Shown here in pieces: positions 18,175 through 28,845 of a stretch of DNA of 64,000 nucleotides; within the stretch, counting starts at the first letter, position 1; every line of letters begins with the position of its first letter. Below the pieces are notes generated by a model. It saw nothing but the letters and a program-made list of their open reading frames with translations. It was not told the DNA's origin and searched no databases. Location: NCBI GenBank assembly GCA_041751935.1, contig JBGSIA010000048.1, forward strand, positions 1 through 64,000, read 5' to 3'. The DNA comes from JBBSJZ01 sp041751935 (GTDB lineage Bacteria > Planctomycetota > Planctomycetia > Pirellulales > Pirellulaceae). A program made the translations under genes and the position numbers.

Positions 18175-21100
18175 ATGAACGTTCCTTACAACCCGTTGGC
18201 GAACTCTGTTTGCAAAGAATTGCGAGGTCGTCTGACAACGGCCAAACGTAAGACGGCCTACCGCGCCGCAGCGCGACGTCGACGGTTGACTTTCCAAGTG
18301 ATGGAAGAGCGGCGATTGCTTACCGCGGACCTCGCGCCAACTCCGCTGTTCAACCAACAAACGAATAGTATTGTTGTATCCAAGGCGCCAGGTGGGTTCG
18401 TTTCGAACAATTTCTTTACTCCGACGGACACATTGTTTTCCGATTTCACTTGGGGCAACTTCGGTGATACGTCAACCAACGTAGCCTATCAGTCTCGTCT
18501 GACGCTTAACGGTGTTGAAGTTGCAAACTCTACCGATGGCCCCACCAATTCGTTTAACGGCGAAGCAGTGCAGGACGTGAATCTGGGACAATTGCCTGTT
18601 GGCAACTATACGTTGGAAATGACGATCGACGTTAACAATGTGGTTGCCGAGTCCAACGAGAACAACAATACGGCGACGTATGAGTTCACAGTTGGGTCGC
18701 ACGATTTCGGAGACGCACCAACCGCGGCCCAATCCGGTTTCGCATCGAGTTACCCGACCTTGATCGCTGATGGCGGACCGCAACACGGCGTGCGCGCCGG
18801 ATTCCATCTCGGAGCAACGAAAGACATCGAAGCAAATGGCCGACCAACCGCTTCAGCGAACGGTGACGACACCTTTGTTTCGAACGATTCAGGACCTCAA
18901 GACGATGAAGACGGAATTACGTTCAACGGCGCACTGATAATCGGTTCGAGCGGTACGTTTGATTACACATTGATCAATACCGCTAGTGCAGCCAATCCGT
19001 TCCTCGAAGGTTGGATCGATTTCAATCGTGACGGCGACTGGAATGACCCAGGCGAACAACTGATTTCTCAGAATATCACCGGTAACGGTTCTATCACTTT
19101 CTCCATACCCGGCACGACGCCCGAAGGCGACTCATACGCTCGGTTCCGTTTGCATGATGGAACAACTCCGCTGGGTGTCGGTGGAGTTGCCGCTGATGGC
19201 GAAGTGGAAGATTACAAAGTGCGATTTGCCAGATTGGGGAATTGGGTTGACCAAGGACCAGCGGGAGTTATTAACGGGCAGGTTCAAAATATCACACCGG
19301 ATCGCCGAATCTCGGGTGCAACCCATGTGGTTGTCGCGCACCCGACCGACGCAAACATTTTGTACGTTGGGGGAGTCAACGGCGGTATCTGGAAAACAAC
19401 CAATGCAACTGCACTGAACCCCACCTGGACGACGAATTCAGATCATCTCGAATCGTTGTCGATCAATGCGATGGCGTTCGATCCCGCCGATGTAACACAC
19501 AACACGCTGGTTGCCGGGACGGGAAATTTGGGCAGCTTTGGTGGGCTAAGTGGCAACCTTGGTTTGGTGTATCGCACGACGGACGGCGGCAACACTTGGA
19601 CCGATCCCGGTAGCAATGGGCTGAAGTCATTCGGCGGAGAAGCGATCACCAGTTTGGCGACGCGGGGCAACGTTATCGTCGCCGCTTCACATAGTCCCGG
19701 CGGTGTTTTTCGTAGCCTCGATGCGGGCGTGAACTATACCGTTGTCAATCATGGTGGGGTGAATCAATTCGATCGAGTTCACGACTTGGTGGTTGATGAG
19801 AGCGATCCCACCGGACAGCGATTGTATGCAGCAGTGGAAGACGAAGGGATTTACCGCTCGAACGATTTCGGCGTGACATGGACCCTAGTAACCGGGGCTG
19901 CGATTAATGCTGAAATGGAAGCCCTGTTTACCAACACAGCGAACAATAATATCGAGTTGACGGTTCACCCCACGACCGGCCGAATCTTTGCCGCGATCTT
20001 GATCAGTGGCCAACCTCGTGGTGTGTTCTACAGTGACAATGCAAACACATCGACGCCTTCTTGGACGCGAATGGACCTGCCGATCCTTCCGGTGGGCGGA
20101 GGGATTCCGGTGGCCAATGCGACCAATGCGAATCCGATCGTGATCACTTCGAGTGCCGCTCACAATTTATCGACGGGTCATTTCGTCGCTATCAACGGCG
20201 TTGTAGGCAACACGGCCGCCAACGGTGTCTTCCAAGTCACAGTGATTGACGCGACATCGTTCTCACTCAACGGTGTCGCAGGCAACGGTGCCTACATTAG
20301 CGGCGGTGTGCTGACGCGAGTAGTGACGCCAAATCCTTCCATCAAAGACGTTGACGCCGGCAGCCAAGGCCGTATTCACTTTTCAATCGTAACTGACCCC
20401 ACGAACCATGATATTGTTTATATCGGGGGTGATCGTCAGGAACGACCAAGCTCGGTCGGCGACACGGTTTTTGGCGCTGCAATTTTCCGTGGCAATGTAT
20501 CGGTTCCCCGAGATCCCACTGCGGTTCCTTCGCCCCAGTGGAGTCACATTACCCACAACATTGTGTCGTTTGACCCCAACGGTGGCACGGCCAATGGAAC
20601 GGCGCCGCACGCTGATTCACGAGAAATGGTTTTCGATGCCAACGGCGACTTGATCGAAACTGATGATGGTGGTGTTTATCGCCGCACCAATCCGCGTGAC
20701 AAGACCGGTGATTGGTTCTCGATCAATGGCTCGCTCGGCGCTACCGAGATGCATGACGTCGCCTACGATAACATTTCCGATACATTGTTCAGTGGCACAC
20801 AAGATAACGGCACCCATTTCCAAACCGCCGATGGCGAGCTGACATGGGACTTTTTCTCTGGCGGGGACGGTGGTGACGTTGCTATCGACGATGTAACCCT
20901 TGCCGCTAGCGGCCAATCCGTACGGTACAGCAGTTCCCAGAACCTGGGTGGATTCACTCGATCGACATGGAATTCAGCGGGTACTTTGGTTAGTCGAGTT
21001 GGTCCGTCGTTGACTCCGCGAGCCGGTGATGCGGCGATGGTTCCGGTGTTTCGAACTCCCTTTGAATTGAATACGATCGACCCCGTGCGAATCGTTATCC

Positions 21101-24100
21101 AAGGTGGCAACGCAACCTACGAATCGCTCGACCAAGGGGACTCCATCGCACAGGTTAGTACTGGATTTGGAAATAGCTCAATCTTCCAAAACGCCGTTGC
21201 TTATGGCGGGCGACGTTCTGGAGTAGACAACGAGGATGTGCTGTGGGTCGGCAGTGGCAACCAGGTTGCGGTACGGCAAACCGGAACGGGCAATGTTGCC
21301 GCAACGTCAAACTTGCCAAGTGGTGCTGGTGAAATTCGTGATCTGGCAATCGATCCCGATGACTGGGGAACGGCATTTGTCATTGATAGCAATCAAGTGT
21401 TCACGACCACGAACGTGGGTGCTGCGTGGTCGGATATCACTGGCGATCTGATGACGTTCGCAGAGTCGCTCCGTTCCGTCGTCTACATTGCCTCGGACCT
21501 TGTTGATGCTGTCGTTGTCGGAACAAACCGTGGCGTGTTTGCGTCGGCGCTGACGAACTTGGGCGATTGGATTCAGGTCGGCGCGGGGCTTCCCAACGCG
21601 ATTGTGTACGACATGGATTATGACGCAACCGACGATGTGCTGATTAGTGGCACGATGGGACGAGGTGCTTGGAAACTCGATGCCGCAGCGTCGTTTATCG
21701 TCTCAATTTTCGTTGGCCCGACACTGCCGACAATCACGGCCGGGGCGCTAACAAAAATTTATGATGGTGCCGCATTTTCGACGACAGTGAGCGCCGACGA
21801 TGGCCCCGGTCGACGTCTGCCGGACGCTGACCCCAGCCACTTTTCCTTTACTTACTACGCAGGGCCTGGATTGACTGGAGGTGTCATCGCTGCTCCATCG
21901 GATGTCGGCAGTTACTCCGTGGATGTTAGTTACTCGGGAACCGCCGAGTATCAACCTGTCGCATCCACAGCATTCGATTTCACGATTTCTCCCAAGACGC
22001 TCTCCGCAACGGGCATTGCACAGAGCAGGGTCTACGACGCAACGACCGACGCAACCATCGACATCGTGTTAAGTGGCGTTGTCAGTGGCGAAGTCGTGGT
22101 GGGTGCAGCAACGGGCAGTTTCAGCGACAAGAATGTAGGCACCGCTAAGCCGATAACCGTCAGCCCCGTTACGTTATCGGGTACCGATGCCGGCAACTAC
22201 ACCGTGGGCGCCGTTGCGCCCACGACCGGCGATATCACTCCGTTTGTGCTGTCGGCCACCGGTACCGCTGCAAACAAAGTTTATGATGCTACCAATGTCG
22301 CGGCGGTGACGGTCATCGTCACCGGTGCACTGGGTACGGACATCGTTACGGCGACAGCAACAGGAACTTTTGACAACAAGAATGTCGGTGTTGGAAAGAC
22401 TGTCTCGATTAACTCGTTTACGTTTGGGGGTGCCGACGCGGGCAACTACACCGCTGTCGCCACAAGCACGACGATGGCGGATATCACGGTCGCCACGTTG
22501 ACGGCGACAACCAGCGCCCAAAACAAGAGCTACGATGGCACGGTGAACGCAAACGTTTCGGTGGTACTCGGCGGAGTCTTAGCTGCGGATGATGTTTCGG
22601 CAACCGCACCGGGTACGTTCGAGAATAAAAATATCGGTGTCGGGAAAACGGTCGCCATCGGCGCGGTAACGCTCGCAGGAGTTGACGCGACGAATTACGT
22701 GTTGGGCACAGTGACGGGGTTAACGACGACCGCAAACATTGTCGCTGCACAGCTAACAGCGACTGGAACCGCCGCCAATAAGATCTATGACGGCACGACA
22801 GCGGCAACGATCACAATTTCCCTTGCTGGCGTCGCAGTTGGCGAAGTGGTCAATGGAGCGGCGATCGGCATGTTCGACACTAAGAATATCGGAGTCGGAA
22901 AGACGGTGACGATCGGGCCAGTGACGCTCTCCGGCCCCGACGCGGGCAATTACACCGTTGGACCGGTGGCGGCGACGACAGCAGACATCTCGCCCATCGT
23001 GCTAACAGCAACGGGAGCTGCGGCGAATAAGGTTTACGATGCATCCGTGACTGCCGCCGTTTCGGTAACGTTAGTGGGAGTTCTTGGTGGTGAGATAGTG
23101 ACGGCTTCGGCAAGCGGGACCTTCGACGACAAGAATGTCGGAATCGGCAAGACCGTCACGATCGATTCCGTAGCCTTGAAGGGCCCGGCGGCTGGAAACT
23201 ATACCGTCGCAACAATAAGCACGACGACAGCTAACATCACACCAGCGGCACTAACCGCTTCGGGTGCCGCGGCGAACAAGGTTTACGATGGTAACGATGA
23301 AGCGTCGATCACGGTCACACTCGGTGGAGTCATCGGTGGCGATACCGTCACGGGTGCCGCGTCGGGGACGTTCAACAATAAGAATATCGGCTTTGGAAAA
23401 ATTGTCACGATTGGGCCAGTCACCTTGGCTGGCGTGGATGCTGGAAACTATACCGTTGGATTAGTACCCATTACGTCAGCAAACATCACCGCCGCACTGT
23501 TGACCGCCAACGGTTCCGCTGCGGACAAGGCGTACGATGGCAACACTGCTGCAACCGTTTCCATATCACTTGCTGGCGTGATCGCCGGCGAAAATGTAAC
23601 GGGAACTGCAAGTGGAGCGTTCGACAACAAGAACGTCGGGCTCGACAAGATCGTTAACATCGGCACAGTGTCGCTCGCCGGTCCTGACGCGGCAAACTAC
23701 ATCGTTGGTCCCGCTGGAAACACGACTGCCGACATCACGCCGAAACTGTTGAACGCGACCGGAACGGCAGCGAACAAGGTTTATGATACGACGAATGCCG
23801 CGACAATCACGGTGTCGCTAGCAGGTGTCGTAGCAAGTGAAATCGTAACGGCATCGGCAAATGGCAGGTTTAGCGATAAAAATGTCGGCGTGGATAAGAC
23901 GGTAACCATCGGTTCGGTTACGCTCGCCGGCCCGGCGGCAAGTAACTATATCGTTGCGGCGGCACCAGCAACCTCGGCCACGATCACACCAGCGTCGTTA
24001 ACTTCATCGGGCACAGCGCAAAACAAAGTGTACGATGGTTCGGATGTGGCCAATATCACGATTTCAGTTCTTGGAATTCTGGGTGCCGACATTGTTTCTG

Positions 24101-27100
24101 GCACAGCTTCAGGCAGGTTCGACAACAAAAATGTCGGTACGGGCAAGCCCGTAGAAATCAGCGAGGTCACGCTGGTGGGTGCAGACGCAATTAATTATAT
24201 CGTCAGTCCCGCTGGTTTCTCTACGGCGAATATTACGCCCGCGTTCTTAGGCACCAACGTATCGGCCGCAGACAAGGTGTACGATGGCACTCATACCGCA
24301 GCAGTGACCGTTGCGCTTGTCGGAGTATTTGGCAGCGATACGGTAACCGCCGCGGCATCGGGAACATTCAACAGTAAGAATGTCGGCGTCGATCGTTTCG
24401 TCACTGTGGGTACGATCACGCTTGCGGGGGCTGATGCAGCGAATTATCGAGTTGGTGCTGCGGGCGTGGCGTTCGCCGACATTACCCCAGTCACGCTGAA
24501 CTTTGTCAGCTCAGCAGTAAACAAAGTTTACGACGGATCAACATCGGCTTCCGTTAGCGTAGCCTTGATCGGAGTGATCGGAAACGAAGTCGTCACGGGA
24601 ACTGCTTCGGGAACGTTTGTAGACAAGAATGTCGGCAATAACAAAACCATCACTCTGAGTTCCGTGATGCTTGCGGGTGCCGATGCGGGCAATTACGTCG
24701 TAGGACCTAGCGGCACAACGACCGCCAATATTACTGCAAGACAAGTTGAAGTCACCGCGTTGGCGGCGAACAAGGTTTACGATGGCACTGATTCGGCAAC
24801 CATTGCGTTGACGGTTTCTGGGACAATCGGAAACGAAGTCGTGACGGCCTTGGCAGCAGGTGTCTTTGCTGACAAGAACGTTGGCTCAAGCAAGTTGGTC
24901 ACTATTGGTGCGGTTACATTGTCTGGTCCCGAGGCGGCTAACTATACCGTGGGCCCTGTCGGTTCAACGACGGCGGATGTAACGCCGGCACCGCTCGCGG
25001 CAAGTGGCACCGCTGCCAATAAAACCTACGATGGCTCAACCACAGCGGTTATCCAGATCTCGTTGTCGGGCGTAATCGCTGGTGATGCCGTAACAGCGAG
25101 TGCACCAGGAGCGTTCAGCAATAAAAATGTTGGTGTCGCCAAGCCGGTATCGGTCGGTGCAGTCACTCTTGGCGGTGCCGATGCGATCAACTACACGGTC
25201 GGTACGGCGGCACCGACCAGTGCAAACATCTCTGTCGCTTCATTGACCGCGACCGCGAAGGCATTCGACAAGATCTACGACGGAACCGATGTTGCCAGTA
25301 TCACGATCGTGCTCGGTGGATTGTTCGGAACTGATAGTGTGACCGCTTCGGCGAGCGGAGCGTTCGATGACAAGAACGCTGGGTTCGACAAACCGGTGAC
25401 GGTGGGAGCCATCTCTCTCGCTGGCCCTGACGCAGCAAACTACATTGTCGACTCTGCAGCCCCAACCACTGCGGATATTATCCCGATCTCGCTTGTGGTC
25501 GCCGCAACCGCTGTGGACAAGGTTTACGACGGCACGGATTTGGCAACCGTCACGGTAACACTCGATGGGCTGATCGGCGGCGAAGTGATGACGGCTACGG
25601 TTCTAGGAAAGTTCGATAATAAGAATGTCGGAGTTGATAAACAAGTCACGATTGGTGCGGTCACTTTGACAGGTGCAGAATCAGGAAATTACACAGCTGG
25701 ATCCGTTGCACCAACGACAGCGACCATCACTCCTGCAGTGTTAACGCCAACTGCGACGGCTGCCAATAAAGTTTACGATGGTTCGATTGATGTCTCGGTC
25801 ACGATCACTCTGGCGGGTGTCGTCGGTAACGACGCCGTGACAGCGTCGGCGCCAGCGACATTCAATAACAAGGATGTGGGTGTGGCTAAGCCGATAACCA
25901 TTGGCCAAGTGCTTCTGGACGGAGCGAATGCAACGAACTACACCGTGGGTTCGGTCGGTACGTCATCGGCGGACATAATGCCTGCTGTTCTCTCAGCAAC
26001 TGCAACTGCGGCGACGAAAACGTACGACGGGACAACCGATGCGACAATCACGGTGACGCTCGATGGCGTAATCGCCGGAGACATTGTCACGGCGACAGCT
26101 CAAGGTGCGTTTGACAATAAGAACGTCGGTAGCGGAAAGTTAGTAACCGCTGGTTTGGTATCACTTGGCGGAACAGCTGCTGGAAACTATACCGTCGCCC
26201 CTGTCGGTCCGACGACGGGCGAAATCACACGAGCTGCCCTGACGCCCGATGCCGTGGCAATCGGCAAAGTTTATGACGGCAGAAGTACGGCGACGGTTGC
26301 ACTGTCGCTTTCCGGCGTATTTGGTTCCGACGACATAGCCGCCACTGCAACTGGGATCTTCGACAATAAAAATGTTGGTGTCGGAAAGCCTGTGACCGTC
26401 ACCGCCGTCACGCTCTCGGGGACCGATGCGAATAACTACACTGTCGGTACGGTTGGCCAGGCGACAGGCGAAATCACTCCCGCTGTACTCACTGCAACCG
26501 GTACCGCTGCCAGTAAGGTCTACGATGGTACCAGTTCGGCGACGATTTCCGTTTCCATTGAGGGAGTTGTTTCTGGTGATTCGGTTACCGCGTTCGCGGC
26601 AGGAACCTTTGACGATAAGGACGTCGGCATCGGTAAGACAGTGACGATTGGTCCGGTCGTGCTCCAGGGTGCCGATGCTGGAAATTACATTGCGAGTTCT
26701 GCAGGAACAGCGACCGCCGCTATATCTCGAGCGTTGTTAATCGCCAGCGGTAGGGCGGCGAACAAAGTATACGACGCAACCGATGCGGCCACTGTCACTG
26801 TGTCACTCTCTGGTGTGTTCGGCGATGATGTTGTTGCCGCCACTGCCCAAGGAGTGTTCGACAACAAAAATGTTGGTTCGCTAAAACCAGTCACGATTGG
26901 CACGGTGGCACTCACCGGAGCAGATTCAGCAAATTATGACGTTGGTGCGGCGGGCTCTGCGACAGCAAATGTTACTCCTGCAAGCCTGACAGCGACCGGT
27001 ACTGCTGCCGACAAAGTTTATGATGCAACATCGATAGCAGCGATTTCGGTCTCGCTGGTCGGCGTTCTTCCAGGCGACACCGTGACGGCTGCGGCACCAG

Positions 27101-28800
27101 GCACGTTCGCCAACCCGAACGTTGGTGTTGATAAATCGGTTGCCATTGGTGCGGTGACGCTTTCGGGGACGGATGCCCCGAACTATGTCGTCGGGTCTGC
27201 CGGGACTTCAAGTGCGGACATAACTCCGGCGGTGCTGACCGTCAGTGGGTTTGTGGCGGAGCGAGAATACGATGGAACGACGGTGGCGACCGTCCTTGTT
27301 TCGCTTGAGGGAGTGATCGGCGATGATGTCGTGACCGGAACGGCCACGGGGACGTTTGACAATAAAGACGCTGGTACAAACAAGTCCGTAACATTAAATA
27401 GTTTTGCGATCGCTGGTCCTGATGCAGGGAATTACACCGGAGTCGCTGCGACCGATATCACAGCAACGATCAATCCTTCGGTGGTCGCGGTGGTTGCCCA
27501 TCCAGCGAGTAAGATGCAAGGACAGCCGGACCCTGCATTTACTTTCGAAGCAAGCTGGATTGTTCCCGGTGAAACGGCAGAGGAGGTCCTTGATGGTGAA
27601 CTGACACGAGAACCAGGTGAAGCACCGGGAGAGTATGCGATTCTGCAAGGCACACTTGATTCGATTGATGGTAACTATGAAATTGAATTTGGTAGCCAAC
27701 CACTGACAATCATCGCCGACGAATCGTCTGAGCCCGTGGTGGTCGTGTCACCAACGGGGCCGAATCAGACACCTGATCCAGCCGACTTGCCATCAAGTCC
27801 TCAACCAACATCTTGGATCCGCCAACGCAGCTCCTTACGAGAAATTACGATCAGTTTGACGCAGCCCCGCACAAGCGTCTCCGCTGATAGCTTAGTGTTA
27901 ACCAATCTTGGCATCGACGCGGACAATGATCCTGATGTTGTCATTCCACTGCGAGATGATCAATTGTCACTAAGTACCGATGGCCGCACACTGTTGATCA
28001 CCTTAGACGCTAAACAGCTGCCCGATGGAGTGTATCGACTGGACCTTTCGCCAACCCTCAGTGGCGGTGCCTCATTCTCGATCATCGGAGATGCGACCAA
28101 TCGCTTCTTTGTCCTGACCGGTGACTGGAACGGAAGTGGCAGTGTAAACAGCGCCGACTTTGCGACCTTTGCGTATTGGCTGGGGCAAGACCTGCCAGTC
28201 GCTCCAGATTACGTGGACACCAACGATTCCGGTGCCATCACGAGTGGCGACTTCTCTGGCTTTGCTTCCGGTTTCGGCAGAAATATCGTATTCCCGACAG
28301 CCTCCGCACCACTGACCGGCGGCAGCGCTGAAGGCGAAATCGAATCTCACTTGTCAGTTCAATCTCTTGTGAATCCTCATGATGTCAACGGTGACACATT
28401 GGTCACTGCTGGTGATGCGCTTGCTGTGCTGTACGAAATGTCCAACGGCAACACGCCAGTTGATAGTGGCTCACGACTGGATGTTAACCAGGATGGGAAC
28501 GTAACCGCCGCGGACGCGCTGCAGATCATCAACAGTATGTTGCTACAGTCGCTGAGCGACGTCATTGACCCCACGACTGACAACTCTGATGACAAAGTCG
28601 AATCGACCTTGCAGGCCGTAAACGAAAGCGGGCTGCTGAATTCGTCATGGGCGCAAGACTTAGAAGTCGGTTTGGCGATAACGCAGCGCGGTGACATGTG
28701 GGACTCCGCTTCGGTGCCATCGGCAGAGGTTGACGCTGATGACGTTGACAAATTACTTGCTGATGATTCATTTGTGGAGTCACTGCTTTCACAGAAGTGA
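18175..28800 (+). CDS. Giant exoprotein: CARDB, GEVED, BNR-like propeller, 22 YDG repeats, MBG, dockerin-like
   Basis: Predicted surface or secreted protein of 3541 residues. The ATG at 18175 is chosen over 18097 since it gives the usual planctomycete leader: a basic segment (RRRRLTFQVMEERRLLTAD) of the L.xLExRxLLA type in place of an ordinary signal peptide. Domains by position: CARDB-like (about 18350-18700); GEVED-like, starting HDFGDAP (18700-19230); a BNR/VPS10-like propeller with repeated YVGGVNGGIWKT-type blades (19240-21700); an MBG-like domain (21720-22000); 22 YDG repeats (22003-27486); another MBG-like domain (27487-27720); two dockerin-like segments with Ca-loops such as DWNGSGSVNSAD and DVNQDGNVTAAD (28114-28550); and an acidic tail. 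Such proteins act as adhesins or matrix components; any enzymatic role of the propeller is unknown. It precedes the sialic-acid lyase gene by 45 bases. Confidence 0.88.
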   Translation: MNVPYNPLANSVCKELRGRLTTAKRKTAYRAAARRRRLTFQVMEERRLLTADLAPTPLFNQQTNSIVVSKAPGGFVSNNFFTPTDTLFSDFTWGNFGDTSTNVAYQSRLTLNGVEVANSTDGPTNSFNGEAVQDVNLGQLPVGNYTLEMTIDVNNVVAESNENNNTATYEFTVGSHDFGDAPTAAQSGFASSYPTLIADGGPQHGVRAGFHLGATKDIEANGRPTASANGDDTFVSNDSGPQDDEDGITFNGALIIGSSGTFDYTLINTASAANPFLEGWIDFNRDGDWNDPGEQLISQNITGNGSITFSIPGTTPEGDSYARFRLHDGTTPLGVGGVAADGEVEDYKVRFARLGNWVDQGPAGVINGQVQNITPDRRISGATHVVVAHPTDANILYVGGVNGGIWKTTNATALNPTWTTNSDHLESLSINAMAFDPADVTHNTLVAGTGNLGSFGGLSGNLGLVYRTTDGGNTWTDPGSNGLKSFGGEAITSLATRGNVIVAASHSPGGVFRSLDAGVNYTVVNHGGVNQFDRVHDLVVDESDPTGQRLYAAVEDEGIYRSNDFGVTWTLVTGAAINAEMEALFTNTANNNIELTVHPTTGRIFAAILISGQPRGVFYSDNANTSTPSWTRMDLPILPVGGGIPVANATNANPIVITSSAAHNLSTGHFVAINGVVGNTAANGVFQVTVIDATSFSLNGVAGNGAYISGGVLTRVVTPNPSIKDVDAGSQGRIHFSIVTDPTNHDIVYIGGDRQERPSSVGDTVFGAAIFRGNVSVPRDPTAVPSPQWSHITHNIVSFDPNGGTANGTAPHADSREMVFDANGDLIETDDGGVYRRTNPRDKTGDWFSINGSLGATEMHDVAYDNISDTLFSGTQDNGTHFQTADGELTWDFFSGGDGGDVAIDDVTLAASGQSVRYSSSQNLGGFTRSTWNSAGTLVSRVGPSLTPRAGDAAMVPVFRTPFELNTIDPVRIVIQGGNATYESLDQGDSIAQVSTGFGNSSIFQNAVAYGGRRSGVDNEDVLWVGSGNQVAVRQTGTGNVAATSNLPSGAGEIRDLAIDPDDWGTAFVIDSNQVFTTTNVGAAWSDITGDLMTFAESLRSVVYIASDLVDAVVVGTNRGVFASALTNLGDWIQVGAGLPNAIVYDMDYDATDDVLISGTMGRGAWKLDAAASFIVSIFVGPTLPTITAGALTKIYDGAAFSTTVSADDGPGRRLPDADPSHFSFTYYAGPGLTGGVIAAPSDVGSYSVDVSYSGTAEYQPVASTAFDFTISPKTLSATGIAQSRVYDATTDATIDIVLSGVVSGEVVVGAATGSFSDKNVGTAKPITVSPVTLSGTDAGNYTVGAVAPTTGDITPFVLSATGTAANKVYDATNVAAVTVIVTGALGTDIVTATATGTFDNKNVGVGKTVSINSFTFGGADAGNYTAVATSTTMADITVATLTATTSAQNKSYDGTVNANVSVVLGGVLAADDVSATAPGTFENKNIGVGKTVAIGAVTLAGVDATNYVLGTVTGLTTTANIVAAQLTATGTAANKIYDGTTAATITISLAGVAVGEVVNGAAIGMFDTKNIGVGKTVTIGPVTLSGPDAGNYTVGPVAATTADISPIVLTATGAAANKVYDASVTAAVSVTLVGVLGGEIVTASASGTFDDKNVGIGKTVTIDSVALKGPAAGNYTVATISTTTANITPAALTASGAAANKVYDGNDEASITVTLGGVIGGDTVTGAASGTFNNKNIGFGKIVTIGPVTLAGVDAGNYTVGLVPITSANITAALLTANGSAADKAYDGNTAATVSISLAGVIAGENVTGTASGAFDNKNVGLDKIVNIGTVSLAGPDAANYIVGPAGNTTADITPKLLNATGTAANKVYDTTNAATITVSLAGVVASEIVTASANGRFSDKNVGVDKTVTIGSVTLAGPAASNYIVAAAPATSATITPASLTSSGTAQNKVYDGSDVANITISVLGILGADIVSGTASGRFDNKNVGTGKPVEISEVTLVGADAINYIVSPAGFSTANITPAFLGTNVSAADKVYDGTHTAAVTVALVGVFGSDTVTAAASGTFNSKNVGVDRFVTVGTITLAGADAANYRVGAAGVAFADITPVTLNFVSSAVNKVYDGSTSASVSVALIGVIGNEVVTGTASGTFVDKNVGNNKTITLSSVMLAGADAGNYVVGPSGTTTANITARQVEVTALAANKVYDGTDSATIALTVSGTIGNEVVTALAAGVFADKNVGSSKLVTIGAVTLSGPEAANYTVGPVGSTTADVTPAPLAASGTAANKTYDGSTTAVIQISLSGVIAGDAVTASAPGAFSNKNVGVAKPVSVGAVTLGGADAINYTVGTAAPTSANISVASLTATAKAFDKIYDGTDVASITIVLGGLFGTDSVTASASGAFDDKNAGFDKPVTVGAISLAGPDAANYIVDSAAPTTADIIPISLVVAATAVDKVYDGTDLATVTVTLDGLIGGEVMTATVLGKFDNKNVGVDKQVTIGAVTLTGAESGNYTAGSVAPTTATITPAVLTPTATAANKVYDGSIDVSVTITLAGVVGNDAVTASAPATFNNKDVGVAKPITIGQVLLDGANATNYTVGSVGTSSADIMPAVLSATATAATKTYDGTTDATITVTLDGVIAGDIVTATAQGAFDNKNVGSGKLVTAGLVSLGGTAAGNYTVAPVGPTTGEITRAALTPDAVAIGKVYDGRSTATVALSLSGVFGSDDIAATATGIFDNKNVGVGKPVTVTAVTLSGTDANNYTVGTVGQATGEITPAVLTATGTAASKVYDGTSSATISVSIEGVVSGDSVTAFAAGTFDDKDVGIGKTVTIGPVVLQGADAGNYIASSAGTATAAISRALLIASGRAANKVYDATDAATVTVSLSGVFGDDVVAATAQGVFDNKNVGSLKPVTIGTVALTGADSANYDVGAAGSATANVTPASLTATGTAADKVYDATSIAAISVSLVGVLPGDTVTAAAPGTFANPNVGVDKSVAIGAVTLSGTDAPNYVVGSAGTSSADITPAVLTVSGFVAEREYDGTTVATVLVSLEGVIGDDVVTGTATGTFDNKDAGTNKSVTLNSFAIAGPDAGNYTGVAATDITATINPSVVAVVAHPASKMQGQPDPAFTFEASWIVPGETAEEVLDGELTREPGEAPGEYAILQGTLDSIDGNYEIEFGSQPLTIIADESSEPVVVVSPTGPNQTPDPADLPSSPQPTSWIRQRSSLREITISLTQPRTSVSADSLVLTNLGIDADNDPDVVIPLRDDQLSLSTDGRTLLITLDAKQLPDGVYRLDLSPTLSGGASFSIIGDATNRFFVLTGDWNGSGSVNSADFATFAYWLGQDLPVAPDYVDTNDSGAITSGDFSGFASGFGRNIVFPTASAPLTGGSAEGEIESHLSVQSLVNPHDVNGDTLVTAGDALAVLYEMSNGNTPVDSGSRLDVNQDGNVTAADALQIINSMLLQSLSDVIDPTTDNSDDKVESTLQAVNESGLLNSSWAQDLEVGLAITQRGDMWDSASVPSAEVDADDVDKLLADDSFVESLLSQK
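22003..27486 (+). repeat. 22 tandem YDG-domain repeats (83 residues, 249 bp each)
   Basis: Within the giant exoprotein, 22 consecutive units share the pattern (T/S)ATGTAANKVYDGT...SGTFDNKNVGVGKTVTIG followed by VTLAGADAGNYTVG...ADITPAVL. Twenty-one units are exactly 83 residues and the third is 85, which accounts for the full 5484 bases. Conservation is concentrated in KVYDG, FDNKNVG and the GNY motif. Units differ enough at DNA level that they are not a recent amplification. Each is likely an Ig-like beta-sandwich, giving a long stalk. Confidence 0.92.
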
Positions 28801-28845
28801 TCTGTGTCGATTCGCCAAACCTTCCTTTCTTGCATTTGAGTATTC

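Noticed and set aside
22003..27486. Regular DNA repetition considered as CRISPR or satellite
   Set aside because: The 249-base period is in frame throughout and encodes conserved domains; there are no short identical repeats with unique spacers.
28369..28550. Dockerin-like segments taken as evidence of a cellulosome
   Set aside because: Planctomycete exoproteins commonly carry such calcium-loop pairs without scaffoldins, and no clear cohesin scaffold is present in the window.
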